NCBI GenBank assembly: GCA_033720695.1
Contig: JAWWCA010000006.1
Span: 1 to 30,840 of the forward strand
From: DATGQT01 sp033720695
GTDB taxonomy: Bacteria; Bacteroidota; Rhodothermia; Rhodothermales; Rubricoccaceae
DNA length: 30,840 nucleotides
Direction: 5' to 3'
Below the pieces are notes generated by a model. It was not told where the DNA came from, made no database searches, and worked only from the letters and a program-made list of their open reading frames with translations. Numbering within the stretch: the stretch's first letter is position 1; every line of letters starts with the position of its first letter. Made by a program: the position numbers and the translations under genes. Of the stretch, positions 15,021 through 22,186 are shown piece after piece.

Positions 15021-16388
15021 TTACACCTCCAGCACCGTCACCTCCGGGTGCACGCGGCGCTTGGGAATGAGCGCGGGCCAGTAGGCGATGACCTCGCTCG
15101 GCTTCGGCCGGCCCCCGGCGAAGCCGGTGACGGCGCTCGGCCCCGTGAGGATGAGCGGCGCGATCTCGCGGCCGAACCCTTCGATCGCCGCCTTGTCCTG
15201 CCCCCGCACGCTCACGCGGAGCATCACCTCGTCCAGCTCCGCCTCCTTCGCAGGGTCCCCCTCCTCCCGCTCCGAGAGCGCGTTGAGGCCGATGAGCTCG
15301 GACCGGTACTCCTCGAACTGCAAGCCCAGGTTGTCGAGGCGATCCTTTAGGATGCGCGCGGCGGCGCGGGCCTTCTTGGCGGCGTCGGGCCAGCCGTAGA
15401 CGAGCGTCGAGGTGGCCTTCCAGCCATCGGCGTAGGCGGCGGAGACCTTGTAGAACTCGGTGTCCGGCTCGCCCTTGACGCCGTGGACCCGGACCCGATT
15501 CTCGCCCTCCCCTTCCAGGTGGATGCTCGTGAAGTCGGCGACGCAGTCGGGCGTGATGTAGTCCTTGGGGTCGCCGATCTCGTAGAGGAGCTGCTCGGCG
15601 ACGGTGGCCGGGGAGACGAGGCCGCCCGTGCCGTCGTGCTTGGTGACGGTGAAGGTGCCGTCGGGCCGGGCCTCGACGATGGGGAAGCCGATCTCGGCCA
15701 TGTTGGGGACGGCCTCCCAGTCGGTGAAGTTGCCGCCGGAGGATTGTGCGCCGCACTCGAGGATGTGGCCGGCCACGGTGCCCGCGGCCATCTTGTCCCA
15801 GTCCTCGCGGTCCCAGCCGAACTCGTGGATCATGGGGGCGAGCGTGAGGCCGGTGTCGGTCGTCCGCCCCGTCACGACGACGTCGGCCCCCTGCCGGAGC
15901 GCCTCGACGATGGGCCCGGCGCCGAGGTAGGCGTTGGCGCTCACGATCTGGTCGCGCACCTCCGCGAGCGGCTGCCCCGTCTCCATGTGCTTGAGCGCGA
16001 CGCCGTCGGCGAGGAGGTCGTCGAGGTCGTCGAGGAGGTCGTCGCCGGTGACGACGGCGACCTTGAGGCCCGTCACGCCGCGCGCCCGGACACCCTCCAC
16101 GATGGCCTCGGCGCAGGCGGTGGGGTTCACGCCGCCCGCGTTCGAGATCACCTTGAAGCCCTTCTCGCGGATGTCGGGCGCGAGCTCGGTGACGACCTCG
16201 ACGAAGTCGCGGGCGTAGCCGAAGGCGGGGTTCCGGAGCTTCTGCTTCTGCATGATGGACATCGTGACCTCGGCGAGGTAGTCCATCACGAGGTAGTCGA
16301 TGGGGCCGAGGCGGGCCTGGTCGAGGGGGGCGCGCTGGAGGTCGCCCCAGAAGCCCTGGCCGGAGGCGATGCGGATGACGTCGTTCAC
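15021..16388 (-). CDS. AtuA-family protein (acyclic terpene utilisation, DUF1446)
   Basis: This 455-residue cytosolic protein begins IRIASGQGFWGD and carries DYLVMDYLAEVTM, ISNAGGVNPTACAEAI, GADVVVTGRTTDTGLTLAPMIHEFGW and GHILECGAQSSGGNF, the conserved blocks of AtuA. In Pseudomonas, atuA belongs to the citronellol/geraniol catabolic cluster, but its biochemical role is not settled, and many lineages carry it near acyl-CoA metabolism genes. Here no atuC/atuF-type carboxylase or acyl-CoA dehydrogenase is adjacent, so the substrate is open. The start is GTG at 16388. The gene is divergent from the DUF5671 gene and stands alone, followed by a dispersed repeat. Confidence 0.88.
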   Translation of the reverse strand: MNDVIRIASGQGFWGDLQRAPLDQARLGPIDYLVMDYLAEVTMSIMQKQKLRNPAFGYARDFVEVVTELAPDIREKGFKVISNAGGVNPTACAEAIVEGVRARGVTGLKVAVVTGDDLLDDLDDLLADGVALKHMETGQPLAEVRDQIVSANAYLGAGPIVEALRQGADVVVTGRTTDTGLTLAPMIHEFGWDREDWDKMAAGTVAGHILECGAQSSGGNFTDWEAVPNMAEIGFPIVEARPDGTFTVTKHDGTGGLVSPATVAEQLLYEIGDPKDYITPDCVADFTSIHLEGEGENRVRVHGVKGEPDTEFYKVSAAYADGWKATSTLVYGWPDAAKKARAAARILKDRLDNLGLQFEEYRSELIGLNALSEREEGDPAKEAELDEVMLRVSVRGQDKAAIEGFGREIAPLILTGPSAVTGFAGGRPKPSEVIAYWPALIPKRRVHPEVTVLEV

Positions 16389-16478
16389 GAGCGAGACGGC
16401 TGAGAAATCGGAGCCGCCAAGGTACCACCGGGTCCCGTCGGCCCTGGACGGCAGCGGCCCGGAGCGGCCGGGTTTTCA

Positions 16479-16484
16479 TATACT
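16479..16484 (+). promoter_or_regulatory. Possible -10 box (TATACT) for the DUF5671 gene
   Basis: TATACT follows TTTTCA in otherwise GC-rich sequence, 24 bases upstream of the ATG at 16509. It is the best AT-rich element in the divergent region with the AtuA-type gene. No ribosome-binding site is seen. Confidence 0.45.
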
Positions 16485-16508
16485 GAGGCCTCGGCCTCCC
16501 GCCCCGCT

Positions 16509-17150
16509 ATGGCTGCTCCCGACGAACTGGTCCCCTTCGTCCGCGAGGCGCTCCGCCTCGGCCACGGCCGCGACGAGATCGCCGGCACCCTCCGGCGCGC
16601 GGGGTGGTCGAAGGAGCAGACCGAGGCCGCCCTCGCCGCCTTCGCCGACGTGCCGTTCGCGATCCCGGTCCCGCGCCCGGCGCCCTACCTCTCGGCGAAG
16701 GAGGCGTTCTGGTACCTCGTCCTCTTCACCGCACTCTACCTCTCGGCGGTCAACCTCGGCGCCCTCCTCTTCAACCTCATCGACCTCGCGCTGCCCGACC
16801 CGACCGACTCGGAGTACGCCGCGGTCGCCGCCCGGGAGTCCATCCGGTGGGCCATCGCCATCCTCGTCGTGGCCTTCCCGCTGTTCGTGTTCATGAGCCG
16901 GCTCGTCGGCCGGGCGGTCCGGGAGGACCCGGCCAAGCGGGCGTCGAAGGTGCGGAAGTGGATGACGTCCCTCACCCTCTTCGTGGCGGTGTGCATCCTC
17001 CTCGGCGACGGCGCCGCGCTGATCTACCACCTCCTCAGCGGGGCGCTCACGTCGCGGTTCGTGCTGAAGGCGCTGACGGTGGCGCTCCTCGCCGGGGCCG
17101 TGCTGGGCTACTACCTCCGAGACCTGCGGCGCGACGACGAGGAGCTGTGA
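16509..17150 (+). CDS. DUF5671-type integral membrane protein
   Basis: In this 213-residue protein, residues 1-46 form a soluble helical module (FVREALRLGHGRDEIAGTLRRAGWSKEQ, LAAF) of the kind that often precedes these domains. It is followed by four transmembrane helices at about 64-84, 111-131, 155-176 and 182-201. The block FWYLVLFTALYLSAVNLGALLFNLIDLALPDP (65-96) is the DUF5671 signature. The family's function is unknown. The stop overlaps the GTG start of the next gene (GTGA at 17147-17150), a strong coupling sign. The pair is known in other bacterial groups as a membrane protein with a pseudopilin-like partner; I state that from memory of the family and it should be treated as such. Confidence 0.82.
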   Translation: MAAPDELVPFVREALRLGHGRDEIAGTLRRAGWSKEQTEAALAAFADVPFAIPVPRPAPYLSAKEAFWYLVLFTALYLSAVNLGALLFNLIDLALPDPTDSEYAAVAARESIRWAIAILVVAFPLFVFMSRLVGRAVREDPAKRASKVRKWMTSLTLFVAVCILLGDGAALIYHLLSGALTSRFVLKALTVALLAGAVLGYYLRDLRRDDEEL

Positions 17151-17560
17151 CGCGGCGCGCGCCCGGGACCTGGCTGCTCCTCGCGGCAGGCGCCGTCGTG
17201 GTCGCCGCCGTCGTGGCGGGGCTGCTGACCGTGGGCGGCGCCGGGGAGGCGCGGCTGGAGCGGCTCGACCGGGAGCGGCTCGCCGACCTCGACCGGATCG
17301 AGCGCGCGCTGGCGCGCGACCGGACGCGGCCCCTCCCCCCCTCGCTGGACCGCGACGCGCTCGCCCTCTCCGAGGCCGACCTCACCGACCCGGCCACGGG
17401 CGAGCCCTACGGCTACCGCCCGCTCTCCGACTCGACCTACGAGCTGTGCGCCACCTTCGCCCTCCCGAGCACGGCGCTCGGCCCGCGCGACCCCCACGCG
17501 CCCGTCGGCGCGTATGCGGCGGGGCCGCACTGCTACGTCGTCGAGCCCGAGCGGCCCTAG
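17147..17560 (+). CDS. Pseudopilin-like protein with one N-terminal transmembrane helix
   Basis: The GTG start at 17147 lies in the stop of the DUF5671 gene. The 137-residue product has a membrane helix at about 8-28, a charged helix (RLERLDRERLADLDRIERALA) and a C-terminal region with LPPSLD, DLTDPATGEPYGYRPLSDSTYELCATF and a second Cys near the end. The helix, LP.SL and DPxTGxPYxY/YELCA blocks resemble the globular part of type II secretion GspG-type pseudopilins, but no prepilin cleavage motif is obvious. The two cysteines could form a disulfide outside the cytosol. Its stop overlaps that of the convergent lipoprotein gene by two bases. Confidence 0.75.
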   Translation: MTRRAPGTWLLLAAGAVVVAAVVAGLLTVGGAGEARLERLDRERLADLDRIERALARDRTRPLPPSLDRDALALSEADLTDPATGEPYGYRPLSDSTYELCATFALPSTALGPRDPHAPVGAYAAGPHCYVVEPERP

Positions 17561-18369
17561 CGGAGGGGCATCACCCGGACGGCGTCGAGGCGGACCTCGG
17601 AGACGAGGCGAAGGGTGTCGGCGTCGAAGGCGCCGGCGTAGTCCTCCAGCCGGTCCACGAAGGCCGTCCAGTTGCGGTAGTCCTGTACGCGCACGCCCTC
17701 GACCGTCCGGGCGTCGACGGCCTCACGGAAACGGGAGCCCGTCGCGTTCGAGCCCGTCTCGTTGGCGCCCAGCCGGTAGGTGTAGGCGAGAAAGTCGATG
17801 GAGTGGGTCTCGGGGTGGATCCAGTAGAGGTAGCGGTCCTCCCAGTCGCGCCCGCCGCCCGCCTGGGCGAAGGTCACCTCGACGCGCTCGTACGGCTGGC
17901 CGCGGAGCGTGTCGGGACCGAGGGCGCGGAGGCGCACGGCCGGGTCGCGGAGGGGGAACGGGAGGAGGGCGAAGTAGGCGACGGAGTTGACGTTGGTTTC
18001 GATGCCTGCCGCGTTGCTCGGGACCGGGACGGGGGCGCCGTCCACGAACCGGCGCAGGCCCTCGTTGTCGAGGCGGTCCTCGACGGCGCGCCCGAGCGAG
18101 TCGGCGGTGACGCGGCTGTACGCGAAGCGCCCGCCGTCGCGGCGGAGGCGGTAGGGCGTGCCGCGGAAGCGGAAGGCGAGCTCGGCGCGCTCCAACACGC
18201 TGCCGCCGTGCGCTGCGATGGCGCGGTCCACGAGCGCTCGGGCCTCCGCGTCTGCGGGCGCCGTCTCCGCGGGCGGCGTCTCCACGAGTGGCGCGCCCCC
18301 CTCGGGCTCCGGCGCGTCGGCGGCGCAGCCGGCGATGAGAAGGGCGAGGGCGAAGACTCGAAGGCGCAT
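17557..18369 (-). CDS. DUF6503-like lipoprotein
   Basis: This 270-residue protein begins with a type II signal peptide ending LLIAGC (Cys15 for lipidation), then a Pro/Ala-rich linker. ARALVDRAIAAHGG follows, then a beta-rich domain with AELAFRFRGTPYRLRRDGG, YFALLPFPLRD, DRYLYWIHPETHSIDFLAYTY and VEGVRVQDYRNW. The order resembles outer-membrane lipoproteins of the DUF6503 type in Bacteroidota, related in fold to LolA/LolB-like lipoprotein carriers. It starts 8 bases after the acetate kinase stop and is likely in the same transcript. Function unknown. The stop overlaps the convergent gene's stop. Confidence 0.8.
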   Translation of the reverse strand: MRLRVFALALLIAGCAADAPEPEGGAPLVETPPAETAPADAEARALVDRAIAAHGGSVLERAELAFRFRGTPYRLRRDGGRFAYSRVTADSLGRAVEDRLDNEGLRRFVDGAPVPVPSNAAGIETNVNSVAYFALLPFPLRDPAVRLRALGPDTLRGQPYERVEVTFAQAGGGRDWEDRYLYWIHPETHSIDFLAYTYRLGANETGSNATGSRFREAVDARTVEGVRVQDYRNWTAFVDRLEDYAGAFDADTLRLVSEVRLDAVRVMPLR

Positions 18370-18377
18370 GGCGGGGC

Positions 18378-19586
18378 TCACAGGTAGGGCGTGTAGCGGG
18401 AGGCCGTGGCCAGTTGTTTCGCCTCGCGGGCGATGACGAGCTCCTCGTTGGTGGGGATCACCCAGGCCTGGACGGCGCTGCCGTCGGTGGTGATCGGGGC
18501 CTCCTGGCCGTCGGCCGCGGCGTTGCGCTCGGGGTCGAGCACGAGGCCGAGCCCGTCGAGCCCGTCGAGGATCTGGGCGCGGATGGGCGCGGCGTAGGTC
18601 CCGATGCCGGCCGTGAAGACGACGGCGTCGCAGCCGCCGAGGACCGCGACGTAGCGGCCGATGTAGCTCTTGGCGCGGTAGCAGAACACGTCGACGGCCT
18701 GCTGGCAGCGGCGGTCGCCGTCGGCCGCCTGCGCGAGGAGGTCGCGCATGTCGGCGGCGTAGCCGGAGAGCCCGAGGAGGCCGGAGTAGCGGTTGAGCAG
18801 GGCGTGCACCTCCGCGAGGGTCATCTCCTCCTTCTCGACGAGCTCGAAGACGAGGCTGGGGTCGAGGTCCCCGGAGCGCGTCCCCATGACGAGCCCTTCG
18901 AGCGGGGTCATCCCCATCGAGGTGTCGACGCTCTTGCCGTCGCGGAGGGCGCACGCCGAGCAGCCGTTGCCGAGGTGGAGCGTGACGACGCGGCTCCCGG
19001 GCATGGGGAGGTCGGCGAGATCGAACAGCCGGCGGCTGACGTAGTAGTGGCTCGGCCCGTGGAAGCCGTAGCGGCGCATCCGGTGGCGGCGGTAGAGCCG
19101 GTTGGGGAGGGCGTAGAGGTAGGCTCGGGGCGGGAGCGTCTGGTGGAACGCCGTGTCGAAGACGGCCACGTGGGGGACGTCCGGGAAGGCGGCGCGGGCG
19201 GCCTCGATGCCGCGGAGGTTGGCCGGGTTGTGGAGCGGCGCGAGGTCGAAGGCGTCGCGGATGGCGTCGAGCACCTCATCGTCGACGAGGGCGGCCTCGG
19301 CGAAGCGCTCGCCGCCGTGGACCACGCGGTGGCCGACGGCCTCGACAGTCGCGTCCACGTCGGGGTGGCCGTCAAGCTTCTCGAGGAGGAAGGCGAGGGC
19401 GGCGGCGTGGTCGGCGGCCTGGAGGCTGTGGCGCACCGGCTTGGCCCCGCCGACGCGGAACGAGGCGAGGGCGCTCACGGCGCCGATGCGCTCGACGTGC
19501 CCCTCGGCGAGGGTCGCGTCGGCGTCGACGTCGAGGAGGTCGAGCTTGAGCGACGACGAGCCGCAGTTGACGACGAGGACGTTCAC
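18378..19586 (-). CDS. ackA: Acetate kinase
   Basis: This 402-residue cytosolic enzyme interconverts acetyl phosphate + ADP and acetate + ATP. It has the ASKHA phosphate-1 motif NCGSSSLK (7-14), AVGHRVVHGGERF, VFDTAFHQTLPPRAYLYALP with the catalytic region, YGFHGPSHYYVS, HLGNGCSACA and VFTAGIGTYAAPIR, all family hallmarks at normal length. The start is GTG at 19586, overlapping the stop of the Nudix gene (GTGA), so translation is coupled. No phosphotransacetylase (pta) is adjacent, so the partner must lie elsewhere. A DUF6503-like lipoprotein follows 8 bases later. Confidence 0.95.
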   Translation of the reverse strand: MNVLVVNCGSSSLKLDLLDVDADATLAEGHVERIGAVSALASFRVGGAKPVRHSLQAADHAAALAFLLEKLDGHPDVDATVEAVGHRVVHGGERFAEAALVDDEVLDAIRDAFDLAPLHNPANLRGIEAARAAFPDVPHVAVFDTAFHQTLPPRAYLYALPNRLYRRHRMRRYGFHGPSHYYVSRRLFDLADLPMPGSRVVTLHLGNGCSACALRDGKSVDTSMGMTPLEGLVMGTRSGDLDPSLVFELVEKEEMTLAEVHALLNRYSGLLGLSGYAADMRDLLAQAADGDRRCQQAVDVFCYRAKSYIGRYVAVLGGCDAVVFTAGIGTYAAPIRAQILDGLDGLGLVLDPERNAAADGQEAPITTDGSAVQAWVIPTNEELVIAREAKQLATASRYTPYL

Positions 19587-20089
19587 GAGGACGGGGGGCG
19601 GTCGGTGGACGAAGGCGGGAGGGGGATCTCCAGCTCGGGCAGGACGGCGCCGGCGCGGAGGAGGGCGTCGGCGAGGCGGAGGAGGCGCTGCTGCTCGGGC
19701 CAGGCGAGGCGGGCCGCGGCGGCCTCGGCCGGGAGCCAGACGAACGCGTCGTGCTCCGCGTCGAGCACGGGCTCGCCGTCCAGCTCGGCGGCGAAGGCGG
19801 GGACGAGGGCGACGGTGTCGCGCTGCCACTCGTAGAAGTGGTTGACGGAGGGGAGCGCCCAGAACCGGACCGGGCGCCGGGCCGTCTCCTCGTGGAGCTC
19901 GCGGAGGGCCGCCTCCCACGCGGTCTCCCCGCGGTCCACCTTCCCCCCGATCATGCGCCACTGCCCGGCGTAGACGATGCCGGCCGCGCGGCGGGCGAGC
20001 AGGAACTCGGGCACGCGCCCGTCCGCCACCCGGTACGGGTAGACGTCCACGACGCGGACGGTGGCGGAGGGGGAGGGCACGGGGGCCAC
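19583..20089 (-). CDS. Nudix hydrolase
   Basis: This 168-residue protein has an almost complete Nudix box: G49 xxxxx E55 xxxxxxx RELHEET (63-69); the usual following Gly is Ala70. The box coordinates metal for hydrolysis of nucleoside-diphosphate derivatives. WRMIGGKVDRGE and a downstream HDAFVWLPAEAA fit a substrate-binding Nudix fold of the dATP/NTP pyrophosphohydrolase type; the substrate is not assigned. The C-terminus is Pro/Ser-rich. The first possible start is GTG at 20089; a GTG near the VDVYPYR segment is an alternative. It is first in the operon with ackA and the DUF6503-like lipoprotein gene. Confidence 0.85.
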   Translation of the reverse strand: MAPVPSPSATVRVVDVYPYRVADGRVPEFLLARRAAGIVYAGQWRMIGGKVDRGETAWEAALRELHEETARRPVRFWALPSVNHFYEWQRDTVALVPAFAAELDGEPVLDAEHDAFVWLPAEAAAARLAWPEQQRLLRLADALLRAGAVLPELEIPLPPSSTDRPPSS

Positions 20090-20143
20090 GGGCGGCGGGG
20101 CGAGAGGCGGTTGGAGCCAGAGAACGGAACCGCCCGCGCCGGG

Positions 20144-20149
20144 TTCTAC
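20144..20149 (+). promoter_or_regulatory. Possible -10 box (TTCTAC)
   Basis: TTCTAC lies 22 bases upstream of the GTG at 20172. The same hexamer occurs 23 bases before the start at 25402. No -35 or ribosome-binding site is recognised. Confidence 0.3.
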
Positions 20150-20171
20150 CGGACCGCCCGCCTGCGCCCTC

Positions 20172-20441
20172 GTGCCCTCCGACTTCGAGTTCTACGTCGC
20201 CATCGCCGTCGCCTTCTTCGGCTTCATGGCGCTCGCGTTCATCCTGCTCTTCCCCATCTACCGGTTCATGCGCAAGGAGGAGCGGCGGAGCGAGGGGTGG
20301 ACGCAGAGCGCCCTCGCGGAGCGTCGGCGGCGCGCCATCGAGCAGTCCAAACACGCCGCGGCGTCCGGGGACGGCGCGGGGGGCGATGCCTCGGACGGCG
20401 GCGAGGGAGGCCCCGGTCCCCCACCCACGCTCGCGGGCTGA
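20172..20441 (+). CDS. Small single-pass membrane protein (89 residues)
   Basis: The GTG at 20172 is chosen because it immediately precedes the hydrophobic part: PSDFEFYVAIAVAFFGFMALAFILLFPIYRFM, one transmembrane helix at about 8-30. A basic, charged helix follows (RKEERRSEGWTQSALAERRRRAIEQ), then a Gly/Ser/Pro-rich tail. A longer frame from 20061 would add low-complexity sequence overlapping the Nudix gene antisense and is unlikely. TTCTAC 22 bases before the GTG may be its -10 box. No family recognised. It is convergent with comEA. Confidence 0.68.
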   Translation: MPSDFEFYVAIAVAFFGFMALAFILLFPIYRFMRKEERRSEGWTQSALAERRRRAIEQSKHAAASGDGAGGDASDGGEGGPGPPPTLAG

Positions 20442-20463
20442 GGCGCCGGCCGTCCCGTCCGCG

Positions 20464-21009
20464 TCACTCCACGTAGAGCCACGGCTGAACCTGCTCCAGC
20501 GTCTTTGGCCCGATTCCCCGCACGTTGACCACGTCCTCGACGCGAGCGAAGGGGCCGATCTCCTGCCGGTAGGCGATGATGCGGCCGGCGAGGGCGGGCC
20601 CGATCCGGGGGAGCCGCTGGAGGAGCGCGGCGTCGGCCGTGTTGAGGTTCATCCGGACCGGGCTGTTGGCCGAGGTGCGCCGCCGGGGAGCAGGCGGGCG
20701 GTCCGCGAAGCCGGTGCTGGGGATAATGACGGAGTCGGCCGGGACGATGCGCGTTTCGAACGCGGGGACCGCCTCCGCGAGCCCCGCCTCGACGCTCCCC
20801 GCGGTCGCGGAGTCGGCGGCGGCCGTGAGGAGGGCCCAGGTGGAGTCGGAGGCGGCGAGGTGGGCGGCGGGGGGAGCGGACTGCCCCTGGAGCTGGCGCA
20901 CGCCGAGACCGAGCGCGAGGGCGCTGCTGAGGACGAGGAGGGCCGCGGCCTCGGGGCCGGTGAGGGAGAGCCGCGCCTGGAGGCGGTAGAGCCGGCGAGC
21001 GAGCGACAT
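20464..21009 (-). CDS. ComEA-type helix-hairpin-helix DNA-binding protein
   Basis: This 181-residue protein has one membrane anchor at about 20-38, a low-complexity linker, and a C-terminal tandem helix-hairpin-helix domain: MNLNTADAALLQRLPRIGPALAGRII (120-145) and VEDVVNVRGIGPKTLEQVQPWL (157-178). The NLNTA entry and PxIGxxxAxxI/VxGIGxKxLE hairpins are the ComEA pattern. ComEA binds incoming double-stranded DNA in the periplasm during natural transformation, but many Bacteroidota have stand-alone copies without proven competence, so the role is inferred. The ATG at 21009 gives the anchored form. It is divergent from recO, with about 150 bases between them. Confidence 0.82.
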   Translation of the reverse strand: MSLARRLYRLQARLSLTGPEAAALLVLSSALALGLGVRQLQGQSAPPAAHLAASDSTWALLTAAADSATAGSVEAGLAEAVPAFETRIVPADSVIIPSTGFADRPPAPRRRTSANSPVRMNLNTADAALLQRLPRIGPALAGRIIAYRQEIGPFARVEDVVNVRGIGPKTLEQVQPWLYVE

Positions 21010-21160
21010 GGCGGGCAGGGCGGGACGCTCCGGTTGACACCGCGCAGCCGTAGGCTCTAACCCACCCCGCCGGATTTCACACGCACGCCACCCCGCCCCG
21101 CGGGCCCGGCGGCACCCGCACCCCTCCCGCCGCGTTCTCCCCCTCCCCCTCGCCTCGATC

Positions 21161-21952
21161 ATGATCGTCCGCACCGACGCCGTCGTCCTCCGCGCCTTCG
21201 ACTACGGCGAGACCAGCCGCATCGTGACGCTGCTGACGCGGCGCCACGGCGTGATCGGCGTGCTCGCGCGCGGGGCGCGGCGGCCGAAGAGCCGGTTCGG
21301 CGCGACGCTCCAGCCGATGGCCCACCTCCAGGTCGTCTACTACCACAAGGACGGGCGGGGGCTGCAGACGCTGAAGGAGGCCGCCTACGTCGAGCGGTTC
21401 GGCCGCCTCGGCACCGACGTCGAGCGGACGACGGTGGGGCTCCGGATGGTGGAGCTGACCCGGGCGCTGCTCCACGAGAACGACCCCAACGCGCCCGTCC
21501 TCGCCCTCCTCGCCCGCGCCCTCGCCTGGCTCGACGGCGCGCGCACCGACGGCCCGCCGCGGGCCGCCAACGCCCTCCCCTGGTTCCAGCTCCGGCTCGC
21601 CACCCTCCTCGGCTTCGCCCCCGACCTCAGCCGCGACGACCTCGACGGGCTGGGCGACGACGGCGCCCTCCTCCTCGACACCGGCACCGTCGCGCCCACG
21701 GACGCCGGCCACGCGGCCCTGCGCGCCTCCCGCGCCGCGCTCCGCGCCTTCGGCGTCTTCGCCCTCGCCGACCTCGACACCGCCGGGCGCCTCGTCCTCG
21801 GCGACCCGGTCCGCCGGGAGGTGGAGGGGCTCGTCGACGCGTTCCTGCGCTACCACACGGAGGACGCCTACCCCGAGCGCGTCCGCGACGTCGCCGGCCA
21901 GATGGCGCGGGGCCTGCGGGCGCCGCGGGATTCCGCGCCCCCGGCGCCGTAG
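21161..21952 (+). CDS. recO: DNA repair protein RecO
   Basis: This 263-residue protein has an N-terminal OB-fold with IVRTDAVVLRAFDYGETSRIVTLLTRRHG (2-30), VLARGARRPKSRFGATLQPM and LQVVYYHKDGRGLQTLKEA. A helical domain with FQLRLATLLGFAPDLS follows. RecO loads RecA onto SSB-coated DNA with RecR and anneals strands. The protein has no cysteines at all, so it lacks the zinc-binding CxxC pairs present in many RecO proteins. Length is typical. The start ATG at 21161 lies after a pyrimidine-rich stretch without an SD site. The gene is followed by the promoter region of the LexA-like gene. Confidence 0.92.
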   Translation: MIVRTDAVVLRAFDYGETSRIVTLLTRRHGVIGVLARGARRPKSRFGATLQPMAHLQVVYYHKDGRGLQTLKEAAYVERFGRLGTDVERTTVGLRMVELTRALLHENDPNAPVLALLARALAWLDGARTDGPPRAANALPWFQLRLATLLGFAPDLSRDDLDGLGDDGALLLDTGTVAPTDAGHAALRASRAALRAFGVFALADLDTAGRLVLGDPVRREVEGLVDAFLRYHTEDAYPERVRDVAGQMARGLRAPRDSAPPAP

Positions 21953-22105
21953 CGGCCCGCTGCGAGGGCCCCTGGGGGGTCACCGCGCCGGATGCGACGC
22001 GGCGGCCTCGTGGCCTAACCGCCTCTCCCACATGCATTCAGGAACTTCCCGATCCTGCGGGGGTCCCCGTGTCGAAACGCGGCGCCGACGCGGGGCCCCG
22101 TCTTG

Positions 22106-22136
22106 TTTGACAGGGGCGCGCGAGGGCCCTACTTTG
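22106..22136 (+). promoter_or_regulatory. Bacteroidota-type promoter (TTTG-N20-TA-C-TTTG) for the LexA-like gene
   Basis: TTTG at 22106-22109 and TACTTTG at 22130-22136 are separated by 20 bases, matching the -33/-7 layout of Bacteroidota primary sigma promoters (TTTG, about 19-21 bases, TAnnTTTG) apart from one missing base between TA and TTTG. It is 50 bases upstream of the ATG at 22187. In a region this GC-rich a chance match is unlikely. Confidence 0.6.
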
Positions 22137-22186
22137 CCGCATCGCCGGAATCCCAACCCTTTCCAACCCCTTAGCGGAGGGAGGCC

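Noticed and set aside
14878..16479. A 533-residue minus-strand frame over the AtuA-type gene
   Set aside because: Shifted frame of the AtuA-type gene with extreme Arg content; the 455-residue frame carries the family motifs.
20061..20171. Longer N-terminus for the small membrane protein from the ATG at 20061
   Set aside because: It adds Gly/Pro-rich sequence antisense to the Nudix start; the GTG at 20172 directly precedes the membrane helix and follows a -10-like box.
22091..22100. CGGGGCCCCG palindrome as a LexA-type operator
   Set aside because: It is short and GC-only, does not resemble any SOS-box type I know, and such palindromes are expected by chance at this GC content.
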